The notes: generated from the sequence alone by a model not told the origin. DNA of 64,000 bases from Nocardia jinanensis (GCF_014645735.1 NZ_BMMH01000027.1:1-64000), one strand, 5' to 3'. Numbered from the stretch's first letter, positions 53,434 to 62,178 are shown. Numbers and translations are program-made.

Positions 53434-54447
53434 ATCGCACAGCAAGCCGAAGAGACGACGAGAGCTCCGCTCATCGCCGGGCAGCGGATCTGGACAAAAC
53501 TGAGCAATGCCATCCAAGGCGCCGAAAGAATCGCGGCGGCCATCGCATTCGTCGGCCACAACGCTACGGAGCTGTTACCCCTCCGCGAGGGGGACAGCGT
53601 CGTGGTCAACGGCACCCTCCGAGCGTCGCAGACCGACTCGGTCGCCCGAGGCATCGTCGACCCACGCCAATTGCGGTGCTGGTTCGACCGAGGGGTGCAC
53701 ATCTACCTGCACCCATGGCTGCACGCCAAACTGATCGCCGCCGAACTCGGCGACGAGCGCTTCGCCACCGTGATCGGCTCGGCGAACGTATCCCAACACT
53801 CCGAGCACAGCCTCGAAGAGGCGGCCGTCGTGCTCCACCAGCCCGAGGTTTACCAGCAGGCGCACCAGCAGATAGAGGACTGGATCGCCGACGCTCACCC
53901 GCTCACCCGGGTTTGGTTGGACCGAGCCGAACAACGCTTCCGGCCGCAGACACCGCGAAAACGACCTCCACCGGAGCCGCGCCCTGTCACGCTGTCGAAC
54001 GAACGACTCATGATCAGCTACACATACCCCGATGAACACCACGACGACCCAGTCGTAGACGCTGTGGCCGCCGAGCTCGGGAACGCGACTGACCCGCCGG
54101 AACGGTGGAGATGGCCGGAAGATCCCACCGTCGACTTGCAGATCGGTGACACCTTGGTCCTCATTCCCCTACGAGATGACGAAGAAGACTGGGAGAGTAT
54201 CGCTCAACACCGGCGCACCGAGCCACCGGCGCGCGTCCTCGCCCTCGTGTCCAGTCGGGGCCACACCACTGTGCTCTACCGGTTCGCCGAAGACCGGAAG
54301 CCAACGACAGTAGCCCGCCTACGCAAGACGCTGCCGGACGGGCAATTCGGCCTGGATCGGGTAAGCACCTCGCGGGAAGTGAACAACGAGATCCTCGACC
54401 TGTTCCCCCTTAAAGACCCGACACTGCTTGGCACCGGAAGCCGATGA
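53434..54447 (+). CDS. PLD-like (HKD) protein with no canonical start codon upstream
   Basis: A phospholipase-D-fold protein. The conserved region begins APLIAGQRIWTKLSNAIQ, then AAAIAFVGHNATELLPLREG, GVHIYLHPWLHAKLIAA and TVIGSANVSQHSEHS, giving an HxK--GSAN active-site half. A C-terminal 130-residue part is unassigned. One HKD per chain implies a dimer. The frame is open from 53395, yet no ATG, GTG or TTG occurs until GTG 53602, which would delete the first conserved 56 residues. GGGAGG at 53421-53426 lies seven bases before ATC 53434, so ATC may be used as a start, or the natural start has been mutated. Downstream of the C-rich operon, on its own transcript. Confidence 0.75.
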   Translation: MAQQAEETTRAPLIAGQRIWTKLSNAIQGAERIAAAIAFVGHNATELLPLREGDSVVVNGTLRASQTDSVARGIVDPRQLRCWFDRGVHIYLHPWLHAKLIAAELGDERFATVIGSANVSQHSEHSLEEAAVVLHQPEVYQQAHQQIEDWIADAHPLTRVWLDRAEQRFRPQTPRKRPPPEPRPVTLSNERLMISYTYPDEHHDDPVVDAVAAELGNATDPPERWRWPEDPTVDLQIGDTLVLIPLRDDEEDWESIAQHRRTEPPARVLALVSSRGHTTVLYRFAEDRKPTTVARLRKTLPDGQFGLDRVSTSREVNNEILDLFPLKDPTLLGTGSR

Positions 54448-54566
54448 GGTGGATCCGGACTTCCACCTCCCCGTAGTGCCGGGTAGTCGTCGTCCACGTC
54501 CGCCAAAAGAAAATCCGAGGTATCGAACTCGGACCCTTGATGTGCAAGCAATTGCCACCACATGCA

Positions 54567-55115
54567 CTACTGAGAGGCCCGCTCAGGGAAGTAGTCGATC
54601 TCTTGAAGCAGACCATAACTGAAATCGGCGCCGTACGACACACCGTCGGCTGCTTCGAACACGAACTCTTCCCAGGGCGGAAAGGCATCGGTGGAGCGCA
54701 GTGTCCCGGACTCGTTTTCGAAGTCTTGAATGCACACGCTCCAGGGATCGAGCGTCGCCGGTGACGACATATCAGGGCGCGAAGAATTCGAGGCCCGAAC
54801 GAACCGTGCCATCCACCAATGACGACCCGCTTGACTCGTTACCACGAAGTCGAAATCCGGCCACAGAGTAAGCCTGTAGGTGAGACTGGGATTTTCCTCT
54901 TCGGTTGCCGGCACTCTCAGGATGGATCGAGTGTTCTCGAACTGATCCCTACCGAACCGAATATACTTGTCGACGCCTTTTTCGATACGCTTGGCTTCTT
55001 CCTGGGAAACACCCAGCTCCTTCAGCTTCGCAGCCTTCAGCCTTTCGTCGCAACGCATACCCATCAATAGGTCTATCTCCAAGTCCAACGGCTCCGGTAG
55101 CCCCGACTCGCTCAC
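54567..55115 (-). CDS. Putative immunity/partner protein of the adjacent toxin-like gene
   Basis: A 182-residue acidic cytosolic protein (LEIDLLMGMRCDERLKAAKL at residues 11-30, later AFPPWEEFVFEAADG). No family is recognised. GTG 55115 is supported by GGAG five bases upstream. It lies 18 bases after the stop of the toxin-like gene on the same strand, the usual position of an immunity gene in secreted-toxin cassettes. That role is inferred from position only. Confidence 0.7.
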   Translation of the reverse strand: MSESGLPEPLDLEIDLLMGMRCDERLKAAKLKELGVSQEEAKRIEKGVDKYIRFGRDQFENTRSILRVPATEEENPSLTYRLTLWPDFDFVVTSQAGRHWWMARFVRASNSSRPDMSSPATLDPWSVCIQDFENESGTLRSTDAFPPWEEFVFEAADGVSYGADFSYGLLQEIDYFPERASQ

Positions 55116-55133
55116 TGTCGCTCCTTTCTGATT

Positions 55134-56447
55134 TCAGTACTCGATCAGTTCGGTCACATCGCCTCGTGCCGCCACTACCGAACCGTCCGGTTTCACGATC
55201 ATAACCAATCCGTGGTGCACCGAGCGGGGTACCAGCGCCGTGCCGCCGCCCACAGCGTTAGCCGTCCCGGAATTACTCCCGAAAGCTATCTCGGTTGCTT
55301 GAATAGTTGCCTCCAGAGCCTCGTCGTGCGACAGGTTCAACTCACTCAATCGCTGTGCGAGGAATTCGGGATTCCTGGGCTCCGAATCCTTCGACCTCGA
55401 TTTGACCTCGTCGCCGATATCCTGGACACGCGCCCTGATCTGCTCGGGAGTCATCTTCGTCTTCTTGGCTTCGTCCCCGTGTTTCTTCGTGAGGTCGATG
55501 ATGCGTTGAAGATTGTTCCGGCTGCTCGCAGTCGACTTCTGTACTGTGACAGCCGTTTTTAGCTTCACAATGTCCATGACCTTGCGCAGTCTGTCGACGT
55601 AATGTTTGACCTTGGTAGCAAATTTTCCCGCGCGAATCGCGGCAACTGCCGCGCTTCCCATACCGAAGCTGACGACCGAGGCGCCGATACTGAGGGCCAG
55701 AGTGACCATCACTTCCGTGCCGATGTCGACGGCGAATTCTTCCAGAATCGTGGCGAGATCGGCACGGAGTTTCCGGTGCGCTGCTTCCTGGTCCCGGCAG
55801 GCGGTGGCGAGGTCTGCGAACGTCGTGAGCAGATCCTCAGCGGCGGCCTTCAACTCCCGCAGGTCCTCATCGATGAATGAAACGTCGGGTGCGGTCACCT
55901 CTTGGAACAGGACCCCCGCACGTTCCAGTTCGGCTGGGAGATTTGCGGTGGCCTGGCCGGTGGCCAGTGTGTTCCAGCATCCTGCCGCCTTCGCCAGTTT
56001 GTCGGCATCGCCGTCCGGTATCGGCACACCGATCTGTGTCGCGAGATCGAGTCCGTCGTCGACCAGACCTTTACCCGAGCCGCCCGCCGAAGCAGGAGCC
56101 GCCGGGCATTCCAGCAAGGCAGGTTGCGGAGTCGCCGGCCGTCCCGGGACCGGACCGCTTCCGTCGTGGTCGGCAACGGCGTAGTTGTAACCGGCTTCGA
56201 CCAGGATGTCCGAGTAGTTGTCGATCGCGCCGATCAGCGACTTGAACAGGAGGTACGTGTCGGTGGTCTGCTGGTCATAGGATTCTGCCCAGACTTTGCC
56301 GTCGCCGATACTGCCGGCCATCTCCGCGGTTTCCAACGCCAGATCACCGAACTGCTCTGTGACTACATCGAAAAAAGCCACAGCCGCCGCACTGCAGATC
56401 GTCGCCGCCTCGTAGTAGACACCGGGCGCGACGTTGATGAACGTCAT
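55134..56447 (-). CDS. Type VII secretion-associated polymorphic toxin-like protein
   Basis: A 437-residue protein encoded directly after two WXG100 genes. The N-terminal 220 residues are helical and resemble the LXG/ESX-delivery part (YLLFKSLIGAIDNYSDILVE, then DLATACRDQEAAHRKLRADL). A hydrophobic helical pair follows near residues 235-270 (VMVTLALSIGASVVSFGMGS). A charged linker precedes a C-terminal domain of about 100 residues (FLAQRLSELNLSHDEALEAT, GLVMIVKPDGSVVAARGD) that I do not recognise. The last domain would be the toxin. ATGA overlap with the preceding WXG100 gene. Secretion via an ESX system is inferred; no ESX core genes lie in the window. Confidence 0.7.
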   Translation of the reverse strand: MTFINVAPGVYYEAATICSAAAVAFFDVVTEQFGDLALETAEMAGSIGDGKVWAESYDQQTTDTYLLFKSLIGAIDNYSDILVEAGYNYAVADHDGSGPVPGRPATPQPALLECPAAPASAGGSGKGLVDDGLDLATQIGVPIPDGDADKLAKAAGCWNTLATGQATANLPAELERAGVLFQEVTAPDVSFIDEDLRELKAAAEDLLTTFADLATACRDQEAAHRKLRADLATILEEFAVDIGTEVMVTLALSIGASVVSFGMGSAAVAAIRAGKFATKVKHYVDRLRKVMDIVKLKTAVTVQKSTASSRNNLQRIIDLTKKHGDEAKKTKMTPEQIRARVQDIGDEVKSRSKDSEPRNPEFLAQRLSELNLSHDEALEATIQATEIAFGSNSGTANAVGGGTALVPRSVHHGLVMIVKPDGSVVAARGDVTELIEY

Positions 56448-56740
56448 CGCCCGAACATCTGCCGGTTCGCCTCGATCGCCGCAATATACCGGTCACGGGC
56501 AGCTAGGGTCGCCTGCCGCATGATGTCGATCCCCTCGGCGACGTCCGTCGCTCCCGCCGCCCATTGCCGGAACGCACCGGCTTGCGCGATCGCCGCGTCT
56601 CCACTCCACGTCTGATGCAAGCTCGCCATCCGCTGCTCCAGGCCGGTGAGACTGTCGGACAAGAATCCGATAAAGTTCCCCACGCGCGCCGTAATATCCT
56701 CCAGCTCGGCCAAATCGACCTGAAACGCGCTCTCGTGCAA
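56444..56740 (-). CDS. WXG100-family protein
   Basis: A 98-residue helical-hairpin protein with the central WSG turn (HQTWSGDAAIAQAG near residues 43-56), a leading helix FQVDLAELEDITARVGNFIG and a trailing helix ending YIAAIEANRQMF. This is the ESX substrate or chaperone architecture. It overlaps the toxin-like gene by four bases and follows the second WXG100 gene by 22, so all three should be coexpressed and probably form a secreted heterocomplex. Confidence 0.85.
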   Translation of the reverse strand: MHESAFQVDLAELEDITARVGNFIGFLSDSLTGLEQRMASLHQTWSGDAAIAQAGAFRQWAAGATDVAEGIDIMRQATLAARDRYIAAIEANRQMFGR

Positions 56741-56762
56741 CGCTTCCCCTCCTGCCGCTCAC

Positions 56763-57056
56763 TCAGATGTTCAGCGAGCCGTAACTCTGCGAGTTGCTGT
56801 CGTCCTGCTCGACGTAGGTGCGACTGTTCACCCCGAGCAACTCCGCCGTGTTCGCCAAGGCTTCCAGCACAGTGATCGCCCCTTGCTTGGTCTCCTGCCA
56901 ACCCGACCGATAGGAAGTAGCCGAGACGCCCTTCCAGACCTCGAGCAGCCCGTCGATATCGGTGTCCAGTGAACTCAATGCGTTCACCAGTGCGTCCGCG
57001 GTCTGCTGCACGAACTGGCCCGCGTCGACCACCTCGTCGGGAACCACCTGCAGCAC
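56763..57056 (-). CDS. WXG100-like protein
   Basis: A 97-residue protein: EVVDAGQFVQQTADALVNAL, then VWKGVSATSYRSGWQETKQG with the W-x-G turn (WKG near residue 42), then helix VLEALANTAELLGV. It is the first gene of the four-gene cassette (WXG, WXG, toxin-like, putative immunity). GTG 57056 has GAGGA about ten bases upstream. The open frame extends some 20 codons further upstream without a better start. Confidence 0.8.
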   Translation of the reverse strand: MLQVVPDEVVDAGQFVQQTADALVNALSSLDTDIDGLLEVWKGVSATSYRSGWQETKQGAITVLEALANTAELLGVNSRTYVEQDDSNSQSYGSLNI

Positions 57057-57357
57057 AGGATTCGGATCCTCGGAATCGAAAACGATGCACCCCCAGTTTG
57101 CGACGACTGGCCCACCCTACCCCGAGGTCGATATCCCGCAGAGAGCTATCGACGACCGCATCGCCGACCACACAGTCACTGTGCATTCAGCGGAACGTGC
57201 CGAACCGGCAGCTCTGCGCGACGCGATCGGTAACGTTTGTCCAGTAGTCGCGACGTACGATGCAGTGCGGGTATGGAGGCCGAGCCACCAACGCGCTCGG
57301 AACCGCACGCAGGGGCGGCTCCACACACGAGTTCTGCCGGATCAGGGAGGGAAGTGC
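57057..57357. other. Divergent intergenic region
   Basis: 301 bases between the minus-strand WXG cassette and the plus-strand PglY-like remnant. It should carry promoters for both. No gene or strong palindrome is seen. GGGAGGGAAGTGC just before 57358 is the ribosome site of the remnant. Confidence 0.5.
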
Positions 57358-57471
57358 ATGGCCCAGCAGCCGCTGTTGCGGGAGTTGATCGATATCAGAG
57401 AGTCGATCAGTACCTCCGATTTCGTGCTCGAACTGGCGAAGGCAGTTACCGACGAGGACCACCGGGGCTAG
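57358..57471 (+). pseudogene. 5-prime end of a PglY/BrxC-like BREX ATPase, truncated by insertion
   Basis: A 37-codon frame: QPLLRELIDIRESISTSDFV then LELAKAVTDEDH, ending at a TAG at 57469. It aligns with the start of intact PglY in this window (LRETFDIPESHGTNDYVLRL): 13 of the first 24 residues are identical. A perfect ribosome site (GGGAGGGAAG) precedes the ATG, so the original promoter and start are intact. The sequence then stops where the transposon begins. The rest of a roughly 1200-residue protein is gone. Confidence 0.8.
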
Positions 57472-57479
57472 CTTGAGTT

Positions 57480-58328
57480 TTAACCTCTGAGCTGCTGTTT
57501 TGTGGACTTTCTGCGGGGTCGCGGCTCGGCGGTTTGGGAAGGTTTCTTGTCGTTGGCGGTCTTGATGTGCACGTCGTAGCGTGGTGCCGGCCGCTGGTTG
57601 CGGTGCCCGGCCGGGCGACCGGGTCCGGGGCGGGAGGGTTTCGGTGCTCTGGCCGGACATGCCGTTTTCCGGCGGAGGTGCCGAAACCCTCGACGGACGC
57701 GTGCGGGTGTAAGCCGTTGCGGGGCTGAAGGTTTCTCCCAGGGGCGCCGGATATCGATGGTGAGTTCACGAGCAAGGCGCAGTTGGGTGTAAGCGGTGAG
57801 AAGCAGCCATGTCCATCGGTCTGCGGCAGCGGGGTCGCGGAGTTTGGGGACGTTCCAGCCGAGGGTTTGTTTGAGCATGCGGAAGGTGTGCTCGATATCG
57901 AACCGACGCAGGAATGCCTGCCACAACACCTCGACCTCGCCGGCGTCCAGGTCGACGACCGAATGCCACAACCACACCGGTTTCGGTATCGCGCCGCTGG
58001 GAAGCCGGTCGACGTCGAGCCGGATCACCGTGCCTTCGATCACCGGCAGTTTCCCGGCTTGGGCGACCCATGATGACCGATGCGTGAGCCTGGGGTGCAG
58101 GCGATTCCACGACCGTGCTGTGGCAGGGCCGTAGAGGCGGGTTTCGGTCGTGACGGCGGTGTCGGGTTCACCCCAGCTCGCCTGATCGCCGAAGGCGAAC
58201 TCGACACCGTGCCGTGGTGGCCGGCCGGCGATCCCGGGGTGCCATGCTGGTGCTCGGCGGCGCAGGACCCGGCCCGACCGCATCCGGCCCAGCACGGCAA
58301 CGGGCAGATCGGCCAGCAGGAACGCCAC
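57480..58328 (-). mobile_element. Truncated transposase (NF041680-type), C-terminal 282 residues
   Basis: A transposase lacking its N-terminal part. Visible are FLLADLPVAVLGRMRSGRVL at the start, LYGPATARSWNRLHPRLTHR, FLRRFDIEHTFRMLKQTLGW with the DDE-type RF-IEHTFRMLKQ segment, and KLRDPAAADRWTWLLLTAYT. The tail is Lys/Arg/Pro-rich. This matches a transposase family common in actinomycetes, normally about 440-470 residues, from memory. Its 5-prime side stops within a few bases of where helicase homology begins on the other strand, so the element was cut there or inserted into it. I see no complete terminal inverted repeats. Confidence 0.8.
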
Positions 58329-58771
58329 CCGTCGAACTCACCCGACGAGCAGCGGCCCGGCTGGTGGAACTCCGTGACTCCCGGGCCGGCGGTACGGTCG
58401 GCTCCGAGGCAACGATCGTCCACGCCACCCCCATAACCGCTCGGTGGTGGACCTGGGCCGGGTATCGAGCCAACGCCACACTGGCCGCCTCGATGTCGAC
58501 CATCGCGGCGAGGCATCGCCCGGATGATTTCGGGATCCCACTGCGGCCCGACCTCACCGCCGACCTGTGGCGCGGGGCTCTCGAAACGGTGCGCTCAGGG
58601 CTCCCTGCTCTCGAACAACCCGCCGCCGACCAGCGGGCTGTGCGCGGGCTGAAATTCTCCGATGTGCTCCCGCCGGATCTCGCCTCGGCCACTATCGCGG
58701 CTCGGCTCGCCGATCTCGACGGCGCACGTCGAGTACTCAGTGAGAAAGTGCGCTTTCTCCGTATCGGTTGA
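58322..58771 (+). pseudogene. 3-prime end of a BrxHI-like helicase, left by deletion
   Basis: About 150 codons in the same orientation as the PglY-like start: TPPVELTRRAAARLVELRDS, ARWWTWAGYRANATLAAS, AVRGLKFSDVLPPDLASAT, ending with a normal stop at 58771. It matches the last 140 residues of intact BrxHI in this window; WWTWAG-xANxTLAA and AVxGLKFS-xLP align directly. Upstream helicase motifs are missing. No start or ribosome site exists, since upstream sequence is transposase. The C-terminus is complete, so only the front was lost. Confidence 0.85.
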
Positions 58772-58786
58772 GCGCTCGCCCAGCGA

Positions 58787-59383
58787 TCAGGTATTCCGCG
58801 GCGGCCGATATCTGCCCGGGTGCACATGCGCGCGCATCCCCTGCGAGCCGAACAGAATGAGTAGTTCGACCACGCCCCCGTCGGCGCTGCCCAGCCAGTG
58901 GGGCAGGGACGTGTCGAATTCGGCGGCTTCACCGGGCGGCAGAGTCAGGTCACGCTCGCCCAGCACCAGCCGCAGGCGACCGTTGAGCACGTAGAGCCAT
59001 TCGAAGCCCTCGTGCGTCTGCGGCGTCGGTTCCTGAGGTTCCGGCTGCGCGGGAATGATCATCTTGAATGCCTGCACCCCGCCGGGCCGCCGGGACAACG
59101 GGATGAACATCATTCCGTACCGCCGGATCGGCTTCAGGTGGATCCGGGGGTCACCGGTGCGCGGGGCACCGACGAGGTCGTCCAATGGAACGTCGTAGGT
59201 GCGAGCCAGCGGTAGTAGCAATTCCAGGGTCGCCCGGCGTTGTCCGCTCTCCAGCCGGGACAGGGTGCTCTCCGATACCCCGGTGGTGGCCGCGAGCTCG
59301 GCGAGGGTGATGCCGCGGTCGCGGCGCAGCGCACGCAGCCGGGGCCCCACCGCGTCGAGCACATCGCCTGTTTCGTGGTCCAC
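58787..59383 (-). CDS. XRE-cupin transcriptional regulator
   Basis: A 198-residue regulator: HTH at residues 6-66 (VGPRLRALRRDRGITLAELA, ATTGVSESTLSRLESGQRRA), cupin at about 115-185 (THEGFEWLYVLNGRLRLVLG, LPPGEAAEFDTSLPHWLGS). This HipB/XRE-plus-cupin layout usually represses a divergent neighbour in response to a small ligand. GTG 59383 is chosen; an upstream TTG start lies inside the palindrome at 59390-59410. It diverges from the lipoprotein hydrolase at 59494, which is the likely target. Confidence 0.88.
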   Translation of the reverse strand: MDHETGDVLDAVGPRLRALRRDRGITLAELAATTGVSESTLSRLESGQRRATLELLLPLARTYDVPLDDLVGAPRTGDPRIHLKPIRRYGMMFIPLSRRPGGVQAFKMIIPAQPEPQEPTPQTHEGFEWLYVLNGRLRLVLGERDLTLPPGEAAEFDTSLPHWLGSADGGVVELLILFGSQGMRAHVHPGRYRPPRNT

Positions 59384-59389
59384 GTGGCC

Positions 59390-59410
59390 ATCTTGCCGGA
59401 ACGGCAAGAT
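59390..59410. promoter_or_regulatory. Perfect 9-bp palindrome, probable operator of the XRE-cupin regulator
   Basis: Half-site ATCTTGCCG at 59390-59398, centre GAA, and exact reverse complement CGGCAAGAT at 59402-59410. It lies just upstream of the GTG start of the regulator and 84 bases before the divergent hydrolase start. The site fits autorepression and control of both genes. Confidence 0.75.
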
Positions 59411-59493
59411 TTCGTGTCAGGACGACAGCGAGTCGGTGAGGCTGAAGGCGTTCCGGCATATGCCGACTCCACTACCACCAGGACACCGATGCC

Positions 59494-60510
59494 ATGATCA
59501 CCGCAGCATTCCGCCGACTCCTCCGCGCGCGCACGGTAGCGGCCCTCACGCTCACGCTTCTGCTCACGGCCGGAGCCGCCGCCTGCACCACAACCACCGC
59601 CGCCGACATCCTCCGGTATGCCGCCGCCACCCGGGGCGACCCCGAGTTCGAGCAGACCTTCCGGCACGAATTCGCCGATATCGACGGCGTCCGCATGCAC
59701 TACGTGACCGGAGGCAGCGGCACACCGGTAGTGCTGATCCACGGGTGGCCCCAGACCTGGTACGGCTGGTGGGAGATCATGCCCGAACTCGCCGAGCACC
59801 ACACCGTCTACGCCGTCGACCTTCCCGGGCTGGGAGACAGTACCGGCTCCCCGACCGGCTACGACAAAGCTACCCTGGCGCGCTACGTCCACACGCTGAT
59901 CGCCGATCGGCTCGGAATCCGTGATGCCCAGGTCGTCGGACACGATTTCGGGGCGGCGGTGGCATTCCAGTACGCCGCCCAGTTCCCGGCCGATACCGCC
60001 CGCCTCGGCTACCTCGACCTGCCACTACCGGGGCCCGCGATCGACGGGCCCACGTACCGGTCGATGAGCTGGCATATCGCCTTCCATTCCCAGCGCCGGG
60101 TCCCCGAGGCTGTCGTCGGGGACGACGTCCGCGAATACCTGGCGCTGTTCTCCCCGCAGGTCTCGTTCGGGGGGACGGCCTTCGGCGGCACTTCGGACCG
60201 CTCCCCGTTCACCGATGCCGAGATCGACGAATACGCACGGACGTACAGCCGGCCCGAGGTCCTGACCGGTGGCTTCGAGCTGTACCGCGCTCTCGACCAG
60301 GATGTCCGCGATACCGGCGCGGCACTACCGACAGAGGTGCCGGCCCTGATCATGACCGCCCAGGGGCAGCTCGACCCGGTTCGAGCCACCGTCGCCCGCT
60401 ATATGAGCAATATCGTGCGCGAGACGGATGTGCCGAACGCAGGACATTGGCTGGTGGAGGAGAACGCCGGCTTCGTCACCGCGGAACTGCTGCGCTTCCT
60501 CGGCCGGTGA
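59494..60510 (+). CDS. Lipoprotein alpha/beta hydrolase (epoxide/haloalkane-hydrolase-like)
   Basis: A 338-residue hydrolase with a lipoprotein signal: basic start, hydrophobic core (TVAALTLTLLLTAGAA), lipobox AGAAAC with the Cys near residue 31. The catalytic domain has oxyanion HGWPQTWYGWW near 88-98, Asp nucleophile VVGHDFGAAVAF near 148-159, and catalytic His in VPNAGHWLVEE near 313. HGWP plus Asp nucleophile in GHDxG is the epoxide hydrolase/fluoroacetate dehalogenase type. It is extracellular and membrane-anchored. Control by the divergent XRE-cupin protein is likely. Confidence 0.85.
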   Translation: MITAAFRRLLRARTVAALTLTLLLTAGAAACTTTTAADILRYAAATRGDPEFEQTFRHEFADIDGVRMHYVTGGSGTPVVLIHGWPQTWYGWWEIMPELAEHHTVYAVDLPGLGDSTGSPTGYDKATLARYVHTLIADRLGIRDAQVVGHDFGAAVAFQYAAQFPADTARLGYLDLPLPGPAIDGPTYRSMSWHIAFHSQRRVPEAVVGDDVREYLALFSPQVSFGGTAFGGTSDRSPFTDAEIDEYARTYSRPEVLTGGFELYRALDQDVRDTGAALPTEVPALIMTAQGQLDPVRATVARYMSNIVRETDVPNAGHWLVEENAGFVTAELLRFLGR

Positions 60511-60718
60511 CCTCGCACGCGTGGCAACGGTTGTCGTGCCGGTGGCTGTGGCGATCGGTCCGTCGGCGGGGTCGAGACAGCATCGCCGGTCCACCGATCG
60601 ATTGCCGGAGTCGAGCGCGGCGGAAGGGGTTCTGGCACGATCGAATCCATCGCCGCCCTGGCCCGGCGCCAGCGCGGCAACCGCTTCACGACGAGAGGAC
60701 CGGCCCGGAATCGTGGGT

Positions 60719-62065
60719 ATGGACAATGGGACCAGCGAGGACAGTGCGCACGATCGCAAAGCCGAGATCGTCGAGGTCCTCACCGACGCCTTCGGCGATA
60801 TGATCGCCGCCGATCCGGACGCGTTCCGCAAGAAGTTCCGCAAAATGGCGGACAACCCGTTCGCCTTCTATCGTGGTTCCGCCTGCCTGTTCTACAACGA
60901 TATGGCCGCCACCGAGGATCGGTGGGCCGATGAGCGCACCAGCAGAATCTGGATCCAGGCCGACCTGCATGCCGAGAATTTCGGCACCTATATGGATTCC
61001 GCCGGACAATTCGTTTTCGACGTCAACGATTTCGACGAAGCGTATCTCGGCGCGTTCACCTGGGACATCAAGCGTTTCTGCGCCAGCGTGGCGCTGCTGG
61101 CCCGCCGCAAAGCCGTCTCCGATGCCGATATCGAGGCATTGACAGCGACCTACGTGCGCTCCTATGTGCGCATGGTGCGCGCCTTTCACGACGGCACTCA
61201 GCGCGAGCAGGACTTCAAACTGCATCTGCGGAACACCACCGGCCCCGTACACGATGTGCTGCTGGACGCCCGGATGAACACCCGCACCGCTCTGTTGGCG
61301 AGCACCACGATGGTCGAGAACTACGAACGCCGATTCCGGCCCGGCAAGGGTGTCCGCTCGGTGGACGGAGCGGAGCGCGAGCTGGTGCTGGAGGCCTTCA
61401 CCCGTTACCTCGAGACGATCCCGGAGCACAAACGGTTCCGGAGCATCACCTACCAGGTGAAAGATATCGTCGGCCGCAAAGGATTCGGGATCGGGTCGGC
61501 GGGGCTGCCCGCGTACAACATTCTCGTGGAGGGGCAGACCGAGGCGCTGGAGAACGATGTGATCCTGTCCATGAAACAGGGGAACATCGCCGCGCCCAGC
61601 CGAATCGTGCGCGACGAGCGGATCCGGGACTATTTCCAGCACCACGGGCACCGCACCGCCGTGTCCCAGCGCGCCCTGCAGGCCCATGCCGACCCTTGGC
61701 TCGGCTACACCGAGATCGGCGGGGACGGTTATATCGTCTCCGAACTCTCCCCTTACGTGAGCGACCTCGACTGGTCCGATCTCACCGAGCCGGCGGAAAT
61801 GCGGCCGGTGATCGAATACCTCGGCCAGGCGACCGCGGGTATGCACTGTGTCTCCGACGCCGACTCCGATCAGACACTGGTCGATTTCCAGAGCGAGGAG
61901 GCGATCATGGCAGCCATCGGCTCGGACGAGGACGAATTCGTGCGCGATATGGTGGATTTCGGTCAGTCCTACGCCCACCGCACCCGCGTCGATCACGAAC
62001 TTTTCGTCGACGCATTCCGCAACGGCGCGATTCCCGGCCTCGAGCGATCGACACCGATCCGCTGA
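60719..62065 (+). CDS. DUF2252-family protein
   Basis: A protein of about 448 residues. Motifs are FAFYRGSACLFYNDM near residue 48, WIQADLHAENFGTYMDSAG (the GDxHxxNFG-like motif near 80), and FVFDVNDFDEAYLGAFTWDI near 98. These give it a kinase-like/aminoglycoside-phosphotransferase fold; the family is common in actinomycetes and of unproven function. The later YLGQATAGMHCVSDADSD and DMVDFGQSYAHRTRVDHELF agree. ATG 60719 is preferred; GTG 60713 is possible and an earlier frame at 60428 overlaps the hydrolase stop region. It is on its own strand block with the preceding hydrolase but 208 bases apart. Confidence 0.85.
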   Translation: MDNGTSEDSAHDRKAEIVEVLTDAFGDMIAADPDAFRKKFRKMADNPFAFYRGSACLFYNDMAATEDRWADERTSRIWIQADLHAENFGTYMDSAGQFVFDVNDFDEAYLGAFTWDIKRFCASVALLARRKAVSDADIEALTATYVRSYVRMVRAFHDGTQREQDFKLHLRNTTGPVHDVLLDARMNTRTALLASTTMVENYERRFRPGKGVRSVDGAERELVLEAFTRYLETIPEHKRFRSITYQVKDIVGRKGFGIGSAGLPAYNILVEGQTEALENDVILSMKQGNIAAPSRIVRDERIRDYFQHHGHRTAVSQRALQAHADPWLGYTEIGGDGYIVSELSPYVSDLDWSDLTEPAEMRPVIEYLGQATAGMHCVSDADSDQTLVDFQSEEAIMAAIGSDEDEFVRDMVDFGQSYAHRTRVDHELFVDAFRNGAIPGLERSTPIR

Positions 62066-62178
62066 CAACCGCCGCAGTGACAGGTACAGGGTCGGCTGCG
62101 GAGCTGGTATCGCGCGGTTATCGGTTTCCTCGGATCAGCGTCGCAGCGGCACCCATACCGCCAGTGCGGCGTAGTTTC

